A stretch of DNA of 7,583 bases. It comes from Clostridiales bacterium (GTDB lineage Bacteria; Bacillota; Clostridia; Oscillospirales; Oscillospiraceae). The notes beneath the pieces are model-generated. The model had not been told where the DNA came from. It searched no databases and saw only the letters and a program-made list of their open reading frames with translations. A program made the translations under genes and the position numbers. The stretch lies in NCBI GenBank assembly GCA_021205375.1, contig JAJPXR010000018.1, positions 1 to 7,583 on the forward strand, written 5' to 3'. This document shows, in pieces, positions 1 to 6,257 of this stretch (positions are counted from its first letter, which is position 1; each line of letters begins with the position of its first letter).

Positions 1-54
1 CTCCCCTGAAAGGGGAGGAGGGCCGCCGCCTTTAGGCGGTGGCGGAGGGGTTTC
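1..54 (-). repeat. Dispersed hairpin-rich intergenic repeat, copy 1 (may extend past the left edge)
   Basis: Read on the minus strand, this begins with GAAACCCCTCC (44-54). It continues through a GC-rich hairpin (arms 22-30 and 35-43, loop 31-34, one non-Watson-Crick position) and ends in a perfect 7-bp hairpin with a 3-nt loop (1-17). GAAACCCCTCC and CCCTTTCAGGGGAG both recur in the opposite orientation at 6080-6167, with a different middle. Fixed ends around variable stems suggest a dispersed repeat family and not two unrelated hairpins. It follows the RpiR stop by about 12 nt and could act as a 3' RNA structure, but no T-run makes it a proper intrinsic terminator. Confidence 0.6.
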
Positions 55-66
55 AACCAAACTCCT

Positions 67-933
67 TTACCTCCGGTCCGTCCGCTCGTACACGTCGTAC
101 TCCTGCCAGATCTGCTCCAAATGGCTCAGGTTATGCTCCAGCTTCTCGGAGCGGATGCGGCTGACCGACACGATGAGGGCCGTCACCAAACTCAGCGGGG
201 CCACCAGGGAGTCCACGAAGGAGGCCATGTCGCTCTTGGCCAGCAGGGAAACGTCGGCGATCTCCGCCAGGGGAGAGGCTTTGCTGTCGGTGATGGCGAT
301 GGCGGTAGCCCCCCGGTCCTTGGCGTAGCGCATGGCCTTCACCGTCCGCCGGGAATAGCGGGGGAAGGACAGGCCGATGAGCACGTCTCCCTCTTTGATG
401 TGGAGGATCTGCTCGAAGGTTTCGCTCATGGCGCTGGTCTCCACACAGATGACATCGTCGAACATGAACCGGAAGTAGAAGGTCAGGAACTCCGCCAGAG
501 CGGACGCGGAGCGCACGCCCAGGATGTAGAGCCGCTTGGCCCCGGCGATGCGCTGCACCGCCTCGTTGAAGGTGGTCCGCTCGGTCTCCTCCAGCGTCAG
601 GCGTAGCTTCTCGATGTCCGACTGCATGACCATGCTCAGCACGTCCTGGTTGCCGATGCGGTCCTTGGACACCTCGATGCGCTGGATGGAGGTCAGCTTG
701 TTGCGGATCATCTCCTGAAGGGCCTTCTGCATACTGGGATAGCCGTCGAAGCCCAGCTCCGCCGCGAAGCGCACCACCGTGGATTCGCTGACGTTGACCG
801 TCCGGCCCAGTTTGCTGGCGGTCATAAACGCCGCCTTGTCGTAGGAATTGAGAATAAAGTTGGCAATCAGCTTTTGCCCCTTGGAAAAATGGGACATATT
901 TTCCTGGATGGTCGCCAAAATGTCGTTCGCCAT
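67..933 (-). CDS. MurR/RpiR-family transcriptional regulator (HTH + SIS domain)
   Basis: This 288-aa protein has the full length and architecture of the RpiR family. An N-terminal HTH_6 domain covers about residues 1-77, with the recognition segment around 38-60 (ASKLGRTVNVSESTVVRFAA). A linker of about 30 residues follows, then a sugar-isomerase (SIS) domain at about 128-255. Recognisable SIS parts are the first strand and loop at 134-145 (RLYILGVRSASA) and the segment GDVLIGLSFPRYSRRT at 182-197. In this family the SIS domain binds a phosphosugar or amino-sugar phosphate and changes DNA binding. The ligand and targets cannot be read here, because no sugar gene is adjacent in the window. The ATG start is preceded by AGAGGAG. 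The gene has its own promoter at 1002-1030, so it is probably a separate unit from the operon upstream. Family assignment is firm; specificity is unknown. Confidence 0.93.
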   Translation of the reverse strand: MANDILATIQENMSHFSKGQKLIANFILNSYDKAAFMTASKLGRTVNVSESTVVRFAAELGFDGYPSMQKALQEMIRNKLTSIQRIEVSKDRIGNQDVLSMVMQSDIEKLRLTLEETERTTFNEAVQRIAGAKRLYILGVRSASALAEFLTFYFRFMFDDVICVETSAMSETFEQILHIKEGDVLIGLSFPRYSRRTVKAMRYAKDRGATAIAITDSKASPLAEIADVSLLAKSDMASFVDSLVAPLSLVTALIVSVSRIRSEKLEHNLSHLEQIWQEYDVYERTDRR

Positions 934-1001
934 AAAAAACCTGCTCCTCTTTTGTTTGGTGGATAGGGTCTCTGCTGTGGTTCGCTGTTTTTGTTAGAGA
1001 T

Positions 1002-1030
1002 ACTATACCCTTTTGCAGCAGGAATTGCAA
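1002..1030 (-). promoter_or_regulatory. Sigma-A-type promoter of the RpiR-family gene
   Basis: On the minus strand, TTGCAA (-35, 1025-1030) is separated by exactly 17 bp from TATAGT (-10, 1002-1007). It lies in a conspicuously AT-rich patch between two GC-rich genes. Transcription would start near 995, giving a leader of about 60 nt before the ATG at 933. The -35 hexamer overlaps one of several TTGCAAG/CTTGCA motifs (1025-1063), which are candidate operator sites. Confidence 0.72.
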
Positions 1031-1063
1031 GCTATTTTTGCAAGATTTTTTTCGCTTCTTGCA
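1025..1063. promoter_or_regulatory. Cluster of TTGCAAG motifs, candidate operator
   Basis: TTGCAAG occurs at 1025-1031 and 1038-1044 in the same orientation, 13 bp apart. Its reverse complement core CTTGCA lies at 1058-1063. The second and third copies can also form a 7-bp hairpin (TGCAAGA/TCTTGCA). The first copy covers the -35 box of the regulator's promoter. RpiR-type regulators often control their own gene, so autoregulatory sites are a reasonable reading. No binding motif is known to me for this particular protein. Confidence 0.35.
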
Positions 1064-1075
1064 TTTTGACGGTTT

Positions 1076-1783
1076 TCACAGGGCTTTCAGCCGCTGAATT
1101 TCCTCGTTTGTGAGATAACGCCAGCACCCGGCGTTCAAATCGCCCAGGCGCAGCGTTCCCTCCCGCACCCGGCGGAGACGGTGGACCGTCAGTCCGCAGG
1201 CGGCGCACATTTTCCGCACCTGGCGGTTTTTTCCCTGGCGGATGGTGAAGGACAGCAGGGCGGAGCCTTTCTCCCCGGAGGGCAGAGCGCGGACCTGAGC
1301 TCCCCGGTAGGTCACGCCCTCCACGGTCATGTCCCGGCGCAGCCGGGGCAGAGCGGCCTCCACGTCCCCCGTCACCCGCACCAGGTACTCTTTCTCCACC
1401 TGATGGCTGGGGTGGGTCAGGCGCTGGGTCAGCTCCCCGTCGTTGGTCAGCAGCAGCAGCCCCTCGGAGTTTAGGTCCAGCCGCCCCACGGGGTAGACCC
1501 GCTGACCGCAGTCGGCCACAAGCTGGGCCACGGTTTTGCGGCCCTGCTCATCGGAGAGGGTGGTGACGTACCCCCGCGGCTTGTTCAGCAGCAGGTACAC
1601 CAGCTCTGTCTGTTGGGGCAGCTCCACCCCGTCCACGGCGATGACGTCCCGCTCCGGGTCGGCCTGCTGCCCCAGCGTGGCCGGGACGCCGTTCACCGTC
1701 ACCCGGCCCGCCTGAATATACCGCTCCGCCGCCCGGCGGGACAGCACGCCTCTGGCGGAGAGGATTTTTTGCAGCCGCTCCAC
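1076..1783 (-). CDS. rluB: 23S rRNA pseudouridine synthase, RluB/RsuA family
   Basis: This enzyme isomerises a uridine in rRNA to pseudouridine; the RluB subgroup acts on 23S rRNA near the peptidyl-transferase centre. The 235-aa product begins MERLQKILSARGVLSRR, a typical S4 RNA-binding start (S4 domain about 1-60). The catalytic domain follows, with the family motif PVGRLDLNSEGLLLLTNDGE at 98-117 and catalytic Asp103. The late motif QGKNRQVRKM is at 183-192. Two GTG codons compete as start. The upstream one (1789) is only 1 nt from the AGGAGG at 1791-1796. The one at 1783 is 7 nt away and gives the family's usual N-terminus, so I chose it. The gene begins 2 nt after the carboxypeptidase stop and is last in the seven-gene operon. 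It has no obvious downstream terminator. RsuA or RluE-like specificity cannot be excluded; the B. subtilis neighbourhood favours RluB. Confidence 0.92.
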   Translation of the reverse strand: MERLQKILSARGVLSRRAAERYIQAGRVTVNGVPATLGQQADPERDVIAVDGVELPQQTELVYLLLNKPRGYVTTLSDEQGRKTVAQLVADCGQRVYPVGRLDLNSEGLLLLTNDGELTQRLTHPSHQVEKEYLVRVTGDVEAALPRLRRDMTVEGVTYRGAQVRALPSGEKGSALLSFTIRQGKNRQVRKMCAACGLTVHRLRRVREGTLRLGDLNAGCWRYLTNEEIQRLKAL

Positions 1784-1785
1784 GG

Positions 1786-2871
1786 TCACTCCTCCTGGGT
1801 CTGGGGGGTGTAGACCAGGTCGGTGCTGCCGATCCTCTCACCGTCCAGGTAGTAGACGATACGGCCCACCACATCCCCCTCTTTTATGGTCACGTCGCTG
1901 TTCTGGGGCAGGCGCATCCGGGCGTAGACCTTTTGGGCCTCCGCGTCAGTCAGGGGATAGGAGACGGTGTCCGCGGCGGTCAGGGTGTAATCCGTGCCGC
2001 CCGCCGTCAGGGTAGTGACCACGTCCCCGGCCTCGCAGAAGGTGTGGGTGGGGTAGGTCTCAAAGGCCCAGTCGTAGACGGCGATGTGGTCCTGGTAGTC
2101 GTAGGAGTCCGCCAGGGTGCAGCAGACGATGCGCTGACCGGTGTCCGGGTCCTCGAAGCAGGAGACCAGCGTCCGCCCCGCGGCGGAGGTGTAGCCGGTT
2201 TTGATGCCGATGCAGCGGCTGTCCATGCTGAGAAGCTGGTTGTGGTTCTCGATCTTCCAGCCGTCCTTGGTTTCGATATAGGTGGTGCCCACGATTTCCG
2301 CGAACAGCTCGTTTTGCATGGCGTAGCACCCCAGCAGACACATGTCATAGGCGGTGGAGTAGTTGCCCTCGTCCTCCAGGCCGTTGGGGTTGCCGTAGAG
2401 GGTGTTTTCCATGCCCAGCTCCTGGGCCTTTTCGTTCATCAGCGCCACGAAGGATTCCTCATCCCCGGCGATGGTCTCCGCCAGCAGCATGGCCGCGTCG
2501 TTGCCGCTGCGGAGCATGGCCCCGTAGATGCAGGAGAGCAGGGTGATTTTATCCCCTACTTCCATATAGAGGGAGCTGCCCTTTTCGGCGTTGGCGGTCT
2601 CGGAACAGGTCAGCACCTGCTCCAGATCCTCCTCGCTGCTCAGCTCGCAGGCCAACAGGCCGGTCATGATTTTGGTGATGCTGGCGATGGGGCGCTTTTT
2701 GTTGGCGTTGTGGGAGTACAGCACCCGGCCGGAGTCCACGTCCATGACGCAGGTGGCCACGGCGTTGGTGGAGATGGCAAACGCGCTGCCCGCGCCGCCC
2801 AGGGTCAGGCACACCGCCAGCACCCCCGCCAGCAGCCGCCGAAGAAGTTTTTTGCCTGCGTTATTCTTCAC
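1786..2871 (-). CDS. D-alanyl-D-alanine carboxypeptidase (PBP5 / peptidase S11 family)
   Basis: This secreted penicillin-binding protein removes the terminal D-Ala from peptidoglycan pentapeptides. The 361-aa sequence has a signal peptide: basic KKLLRR, a hydrophobic core at about 12-26, and likely cleavage after AFA at residue 32. All three S11 active-site motifs are present: SITK with nucleophile Ser64 and Lys67, SGN at 122-124, and KTG at 224-226. The C-terminal part (about 280-360) matches the beta-rich PBP5 C-terminal domain. No clear C-terminal membrane-anchoring helix is seen, so attachment may be weak or use the uncleaved signal. The start is GTG, inside the end of ytfJ (11-nt overlap), with GAAGAGG about 7 nt upstream. 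The B. subtilis counterpart by position would be dacB, a spore-cortex carboxypeptidase upstream of spmA-spmB-rluB; here spmA/B are missing. A vegetative role (DacA/DacF-like) is equally possible, so no symbol is given. Confidence 0.94.
   Translation of the reverse strand: MKNNAGKKLLRRLLAGVLAVCLTLGGAGSAFAISTNAVATCVMDVDSGRVLYSHNANKKRPIASITKIMTGLLACELSSEEDLEQVLTCSETANAEKGSSLYMEVGDKITLLSCIYGAMLRSGNDAAMLLAETIAGDEESFVALMNEKAQELGMENTLYGNPNGLEDEGNYSTAYDMCLLGCYAMQNELFAEIVGTTYIETKDGWKIENHNQLLSMDSRCIGIKTGYTSAAGRTLVSCFEDPDTGQRIVCCTLADSYDYQDHIAVYDWAFETYPTHTFCEAGDVVTTLTAGGTDYTLTAADTVSYPLTDAEAQKVYARMRLPQNSDVTIKEGDVVGRIVYYLDGERIGSTDLVYTPQTQEE
1791..1796 (-). promoter_or_regulatory. Ribosome binding site that decides the rluB start
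   Basis: A full AGGAGG lies inside the last codons of the carboxypeptidase gene. It is 1 nt from the GTG at 1789, which is too close to use, and 7 nt from the GTG at 1783, which is ideal. This supports the shorter protein beginning MERLQ. Confidence 0.7.
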
Positions 2872-3298
2872 TGGCGGCCTCTTCCGGCTGCTCGGCCTTT
2901 TCCGCTTTGTCGGCCTTGCGCTTGTCCACGAAGTTCTCCACCCGGTCCACGATCTCCGGCATCAGGTCGATGACCTTCTCCACCGGGCCGCCGGGACAGG
3001 GCGCCACCGGCAGGAACCGGACGCTCTCGCTCTTGATGATGAGGAAGCCGGTGGGTTCCACGCTGACCCCGGCGCCGGCGCCGCCGCCGAAGGCGTTGTC
3101 CTTGTCGGCGGGCTGGTTCTTGGTGGCCCAGTCGCTGCCGCCGGAGCCGAAGCCGAAGCTCATCCGGGAGATGGGGATGACCGTGACCCCCTGGGGGGTG
3201 TTGATGGGCTGGCCCACCACGGTGTTCACGTCCACCATCTGCTTGACCTTGTCGATGGTGATGTCGATGACTTCATTCAGTGGATGCTTTTTTTCCAT
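2861..3298 (-). CDS. ytfJ: GerW family sporulation protein YtfJ
   Basis: This 145-aa protein matches the spore-former-associated YtfJ/GerW family, linked in B. subtilis to spore germination; its biochemical activity is not established. Visible family marks are VGQPINTPQGVTVIPISRMS at 28-47, the glycine-rich SFGFGSGG at 47-54, and GGGAGAGVSVEPTGFLII at 71-88. No signal peptide or membrane segment is seen. The last 20 residues are a charged Lys/Glu/Ala tail (KADKAEKAEQPEEAASEE), likely disordered. The ATG at 3298 was chosen over an in-frame ATG 10 codons upstream because AGGAGGAG sits about 9 nt before it and it gives the usual MEKKHPLNEV start. The gene overlaps the end of the DUF2953 gene by 26 nt and the carboxypeptidase start by 11 nt. 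Its presence suggests a sporulating lineage, although some relatives retain ytfJ without visible spores. Confidence 0.9.
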   Translation of the reverse strand: MEKKHPLNEVIDITIDKVKQMVDVNTVVGQPINTPQGVTVIPISRMSFGFGSGGSDWATKNQPADKDNAFGGGAGAGVSVEPTGFLIIKSESVRFLPVAPCPGGPVEKVIDLMPEIVDRVENFVDKRKADKAEKAEQPEEAASEE

Positions 3299-3947
3299 TG
3301 CTGTTCTCCTCCTGCTGTGATTTGTCAACGGGTTTGTTCAGGATACTCTGTATTTTTTGCAGTTCTTTCAACACGTGGACGCCCAGCACGATGAGCTGGG
3401 CCACGGTGTAGGACAGGGTGAGGCGGGCGTACACCTTCGTCTCACGGTCGGTGAAGTCCACCCGGCACCGGACCGACTGCTCTTTGATGGTCAGCTTTTG
3501 TTGCAGCACCCCGGCCACCGCGCCGCCGCTGGCGCAGATGCCGCCGTAGAGGATACCGGCCCGCGCCGGGTCGTTGCGTCCGGCGATGGTGTAGTCCAGC
3601 AGCAGCTCGTCCACCCGCAGCTTTTCCACCGACTCTCCCAGCAGGTCCAGCAGGGCGGGCAGCTCGTCCATCAGCTCGTCCAGGCTGCCCCCCACTCGCT
3701 GGAGCAGGGAGGGCTTTTCCGGTTCCGGCTGCTTTTGGGGCTTGTCCTTTTTCTTTTTGGACTTTTTCGTTGTTTTTTCTTTCTTCTCCTTGGGCTTCCG
3801 GGGGTACACCGTCAGGAAGGCGGGGCCGATTTTGATTTGCACCAGCAGTCCCTGGGCGGAGTACTCCACCCGGCCCCCCAGCCGGAGCAGAAAGACGACA
3901 GCCGCCAGCGCCGCCACAATGAGCAGCACCACCAACAAGATCTTCAC
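3273..3947 (-). CDS. DUF2953 domain-containing membrane protein (function unknown)
   Basis: The 224-aa protein starts with one strong transmembrane helix (about residues 2-21, KILLVVLLIVAALAAVVFLL). A short beta-like segment follows (RVEYSAQGLLVQIKIGPAFLTVYPR, 26-50), typical of DUF2953. Next come a very basic low-complexity linker (about 51-72, mostly Lys) and an acidic helical region (about 80-116). The C-terminal part has the family-like DYTIAGRNDPARAGILYGG at 118-136 and ends in a polar tail. The start is GTG, preceded by AAGGAGG at 7 nt. It overlaps the scpB stop as GTGA, so translation is probably coupled. DUF2953 proteins are known from Firmicutes, often beside ytfJ as here, which suggests an envelope or sporulation role. 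That is inference from neighbourhood; no catalytic residues are recognisable. Confidence 0.85.
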   Translation of the reverse strand: MKILLVVLLIVAALAAVVFLLRLGGRVEYSAQGLLVQIKIGPAFLTVYPRKPKEKKEKTTKKSKKKKDKPQKQPEPEKPSLLQRVGGSLDELMDELPALLDLLGESVEKLRVDELLLDYTIAGRNDPARAGILYGGICASGGAVAGVLQQKLTIKEQSVRCRVDFTDRETKVYARLTLSYTVAQLIVLGVHVLKELQKIQSILNKPVDKSQQEENSNGKKASTE

Positions 3948-4498
3948 TTCGCCGCCTCCTTCTCCGCCAGGGCATCTCCCGGCTCGCCGTTTTCCGGCAG
4001 GGGCGGCAGCTCCTCCAGGGAGGACAGGCCAAAGGTCTTTAAGAACAGCCGGGTGGTGCGGAACAGGGTGGGCCGCCCCGGAGCGGCCAGCTTGCCGCAC
4101 TCCTCAATCAGCCCCCGCTCCAACAGGGAATTGATGGAGTAGGCGGAGGAGACCCCCCGCACCTGCTCCACGTAGCCCCTTGTGGTGGGCTGGAAGTAGG
4201 CGATGATGGACAGCACCTCCAGCACCGCCGGGGACAGCTTGGGGGGCTTGCGGGTCTCCAGCGCCCGGCGGATGACGTCGGCGTGTTCCGGCGCGGAGGC
4301 CAACTGGTAGGAGTCCTCCAGCCGGAGCAGCCGGAGGCCCCGCTGCTCGTAGCGGTAATAGTCCCCCAGCCGCCGGGCGGCGTCCTCCAACTGCTGCTGG
4401 CTGATTTCCAGCACCTGGCACAGCCGTTTGCACTCCACCGGTTCTCCCGCCGTAAATAGGATACCCTCCAGGGCGGATTCTATCACTTTATCCTCCAT
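3944..4498 (-). CDS. scpB: Segregation and condensation protein B
   Basis: ScpB is the winged-helix kite subunit of the SMC-ScpA-ScpB condensin. It dimerises, binds ScpA, and helps load and regulate SMC on DNA near the origin. The 184-aa length is normal. The N-terminal winged helix begins EDKVIESALEGILFTAGEPV (2-21). The second carries the family signature LEVLSIIAYFQPTTRGYVEQ at 93-112, then RGVSSAYSINSLLERGLIEE and the PGRPTLFRTT segment at 140-149. FLKTFGLSSLEELPPLP at 152-168 is the usual ending motif. The last 16 residues are a polar tail. The ATG overlaps the end of scpA by 11 nt, and GAGGA lies a few nt upstream within a longer AGGAGGAAGGCGAGGA purine stretch. The pairing with scpA leaves little doubt. 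Confidence 0.97.
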   Translation of the reverse strand: MEDKVIESALEGILFTAGEPVECKRLCQVLEISQQQLEDAARRLGDYYRYEQRGLRLLRLEDSYQLASAPEHADVIRRALETRKPPKLSPAVLEVLSIIAYFQPTTRGYVEQVRGVSSAYSINSLLERGLIEECGKLAAPGRPTLFRTTRLFLKTFGLSSLEELPPLPENGEPGDALAEKEAAK

Positions 4499-5279
4499 CG
4501 GTGTCCTCGCCTTCCTCCTGCTGGGCCGTCACGCAGGTGACGGTGCAGTCCTTGCCGAACCCCGCCAGAGAGATGCGGCAGTTTTTGCACAGCTCCAAAA
4601 TCGCCAAAAACGTCGCCACGATCTCCGAACGGGTGCGGCAGGTCAAAAACAGCTGCCGCAGCTTGGTGACGCCGCTCTGCACCAGCCGCTCCAGCACCTC
4701 CCGCGCCTTGTCCGCCACGGGGTAGGGTTCCCGGCCCACGATGCCGTGGAACACCGCCTCCGGCGGGGGGAGTTGCTCCCCGTTGCGGCGGTACAGGCCC
4801 AGCATGGCCTGGTACAGGTCCTCCGGCTGATGCTGGTAACGATAGGTCTTGTCCGGCTGCACAGCCAGTTGGCCGCGGGTCAGCAAATCGGCTCCCAGGT
4901 CGCACCGGCGGCTCAGCTCCGGCTGGAGCTGCTTGATTTTTGCATAGTTCTCGCTGCGCTTGCGCTCCTCCAGAGAGGCGATGAGCTCTTCCATCTCGCT
5001 GAGCGGTTCCTCGTTGTTCAGGGCCAGCAGCATCCGGGTCTTGATATACACCAACTGGGCGGCCATGGTCACAAATTCGCTGGCCACGTCCAGGTCCAGC
5101 TCTTTGCGCTGGTCCATCCACGCCAGGTATTGGTCCAAAATCAGGGAGATTTGGATGTCCTGGATCTCCATCTTGTTCTTGCTCAGCAGGCTTAAAATCA
5201 GGTCCAGCGGCCCGTCGAAGTTCTCCGCCTGGTCGCGGGCGCGGACCACCCCCTCCAGATGATAGACCGGCGTATCCAT
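4488..5279 (-). CDS. scpA: Segregation and condensation protein A (kleisin)
   Basis: ScpA is the kleisin that bridges the SMC ATPase heads and binds the ScpB dimer. It is essential for normal nucleoid compaction and origin segregation in Firmicutes. The 263-aa protein shows the diagnostic N-terminal motif FDGPLDLILSLLSKNKMEIQ at 21-40, then ISLILDQYLAWM and ASEFVTMAAQLVYIKTRMLL (66-85). The C-terminal winged helix that contacts the SMC head is at about 190-240 (EVLERLV ... RSEIVATFLAILELCKNCRISL). The middle (about 105-160) is the variable ScpB-binding linker. The ATG at 5279 shares one base with the stop of the protease gene (TGATG). An in-frame ATG 13 codons earlier is rejected because it lies inside the protease gene and adds non-family residues. 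Upstream ribosome-site complementarity is weak, so coupling to the preceding gene is likely. Confidence 0.97.
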   Translation of the reverse strand: MDTPVYHLEGVVRARDQAENFDGPLDLILSLLSKNKMEIQDIQISLILDQYLAWMDQRKELDLDVASEFVTMAAQLVYIKTRMLLALNNEEPLSEMEELIASLEERKRSENYAKIKQLQPELSRRCDLGADLLTRGQLAVQPDKTYRYQHQPEDLYQAMLGLYRRNGEQLPPPEAVFHGIVGREPYPVADKAREVLERLVQSGVTKLRQLFLTCRTRSEIVATFLAILELCKNCRISLAGFGKDCTVTCVTAQQEEGEDTDGG

Positions 5280-5968
5280 CAGGTCACGATCCCTTCCGGC
5301 AGCCCCACCAGATGGCACAGTACCCTCAGCACCGCCGTCCGCGCCGCGTAGAGGGGCGCGTCCAGCCAGCCCAGGAACACCAGCGCGAACAGCAGGATGC
5401 CGATGTACCGCTCGTAGTGCATCAGCCAGTCATAGAGGCGGTTGGGCAGCAGGGAGAACAGCACCTTGCTGCCGTCCAGCGGCGGGATGGGGAACAGGTT
5501 GAACACCCCCAGGCCCACGCTCAAAATCGCCATATAGAGCAGGAACACATAAAACCAGGAGACAATTTCATAAATCAACTGGGAGGAAAACGCCGCGTAG
5601 TGGTAGAGCAAACTGGCCCCGCCCAGGGCGATCAGCGCCAAAATGAAGTTGGAGACCGGTCCCGCTAGGGCGGTCAGCGCCATGCCCTGCTTGGGGTGCT
5701 TGAACTGGCGCATATCCACCGGCACGGGCTTGGCCCAGCCGAACCCCGCCGTTATCATCAGCAGCAGACCCAGGGGGTCGATGTGGTGCAGGGGGTTGAA
5801 GGACAGGCGGCCGCTGCGCTTGGCGGTCTGGTCCCCCAGGGCCAGCGCCGCGAAGCCGTGGCACATCTCGTGGATGACGATGCACAGCAGCGCCGCCAGC
5901 GCCCGCACCAGATAGTAAATCAGGTTGGACAGGTCAAAGGAATTGAAAAAGGTCTGGACTGTCCCCAC
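5279..5968 (-). CDS. Site-2 protease family / M50 membrane metalloprotease
   Basis: This is a 229-aa polytopic zinc metalloprotease of the short, PDZ-less S2P type found across Firmicutes, which cuts within membrane helices. The zinc motif HEMCH is at 33-37 in the first membrane helix (about 16-45). The second conserved site, NLFPIPPLDG, is at 157-166 and supplies the third zinc ligand Asp165. Further hydrophobic segments lie at about 66-80, 95-120, 135-156 and 187-203. The conserved stretch KRSGRLSFNPLHHIDPLG at 50-67 is also typical of this subgroup. Substrates are unknown, and it should not be equated with SpoIVFB or RseP. The start is GTG at 5968, chosen because AGGAGGTGG (5975-5983) lies 6 nt upstream. 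As the first gene of the operon, it sits immediately after the inverted heptamer-repeat leader. Confidence 0.93.
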   Translation of the reverse strand: MGTVQTFFNSFDLSNLIYYLVRALAALLCIVIHEMCHGFAALALGDQTAKRSGRLSFNPLHHIDPLGLLLMITAGFGWAKPVPVDMRQFKHPKQGMALTALAGPVSNFILALIALGGASLLYHYAAFSSQLIYEIVSWFYVFLLYMAILSVGLGVFNLFPIPPLDGSKVLFSLLPNRLYDWLMHYERYIGILLFALVFLGWLDAPLYAARTAVLRVLCHLVGLPEGIVT

Positions 5969-5974
5969 AGGGGG

Positions 5975-5983
5975 CCACCTCCT
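5975..5983 (-). promoter_or_regulatory. Strong Shine-Dalgarno of the operon's first gene, close to the left heptamer array
   Basis: AGGAGGTGG is nearly full anti-Shine-Dalgarno complementarity and lies 6 nt before the GTG at 5968. The left heptamer array ends at 5988, only 4 nt away. On the RNA, CCCC-UGU-GGGG can also form a small hairpin directly over the GUG start. Both features could affect initiation, but this is inference. Confidence 0.65.
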
Positions 5984-5987
5984 ATGG

Positions 5988-6023
5988 TAGCTGTTAGTTG
6001 TTGGCTATTAGCTGTTAGCCTGG
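5988..6023. repeat. Left arm: degenerate 7-bp tandem repeat array (TAGCTGT-type)
   Basis: The plus strand reads in 7-bp steps TAGCTGT, TAGTTGT, TGGCTAT, TAGCTGT, TAGCCTG. The 36-nt block matches the reverse complement of 6258-6293 at 31 of 36 positions, including a perfect 16-bp core (6004-6019 against 6262-6277). It is far more AT-rich than the flanking genes. Confidence 0.8.
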
Positions 6024-6079
6024 CGCTGCCAGCTTTTGCGGTTGTCCCTCTGAACCGGCCTTATCAACCATTTCAGTGA

Positions 6080-6169
6080 GAAACCCCTCCACCATGCTTC
6101 GCATGGTCCCCCTCCGCCGTCAAGCGGCACTTCCGGGGCTTTGCCCCTCCCTGCCCTTTCAGGGGAGGC
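6080..6169 (+). repeat. Dispersed hairpin-rich intergenic repeat, copy 2
   Basis: It begins GAAACCCCTCC (6080-6090) and ends CCCTTTCAGGGGAG (6154-6167), both shared with the inverted copy at 1-54. In between are a perfect 7-bp hairpin (ACCATGC/GCATGGT, 6091-6107), a 4-bp hairpin (6116-6128) and a 5-bp hairpin (GGGGC/GCCCC, 6135-6147). It is longer than copy 1, as if an extra hairpin block of roughly 35 bp had been inserted. It contains no credible reading frame. It lies between the two heptamer arrays. Confidence 0.65.
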
Positions 6170-6257
6170 AAGAGGGGCAATCAGTTGCGGAACGGTAGTT
6201 CTTCATGGAAAACCTGTACTACGTTGGCAAAAGTGCTGACCAAACAGCAAACACTAT

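Noticed and set aside
1038..1063. Terminator for the rluB end of the operon
   Set aside because: The 7-bp TGCAAGA/TCTTGCA hairpin is AT-rich and is followed by A's, not T's, on the minus strand. It is better read as paired operator-like motifs.
1933..2973. Long plus-strand open frame (346 aa) opposite the carboxypeptidase gene
   Set aside because: It is a composition shadow: Gly/Val/His/Gln-rich with no domain, complementary to a gene with complete S11 motifs. The same holds for other plus-strand frames across 121-7435.
3740..3790. Possible programmed -1 frameshift site (AAAAAAC) in the Lys-rich part of the DUF2953 gene
   Set aside because: The heptamer is not in the required frame relative to the codons (GAA AAA ACA), and the zero-frame protein continues normally to a full family-like C-terminus.
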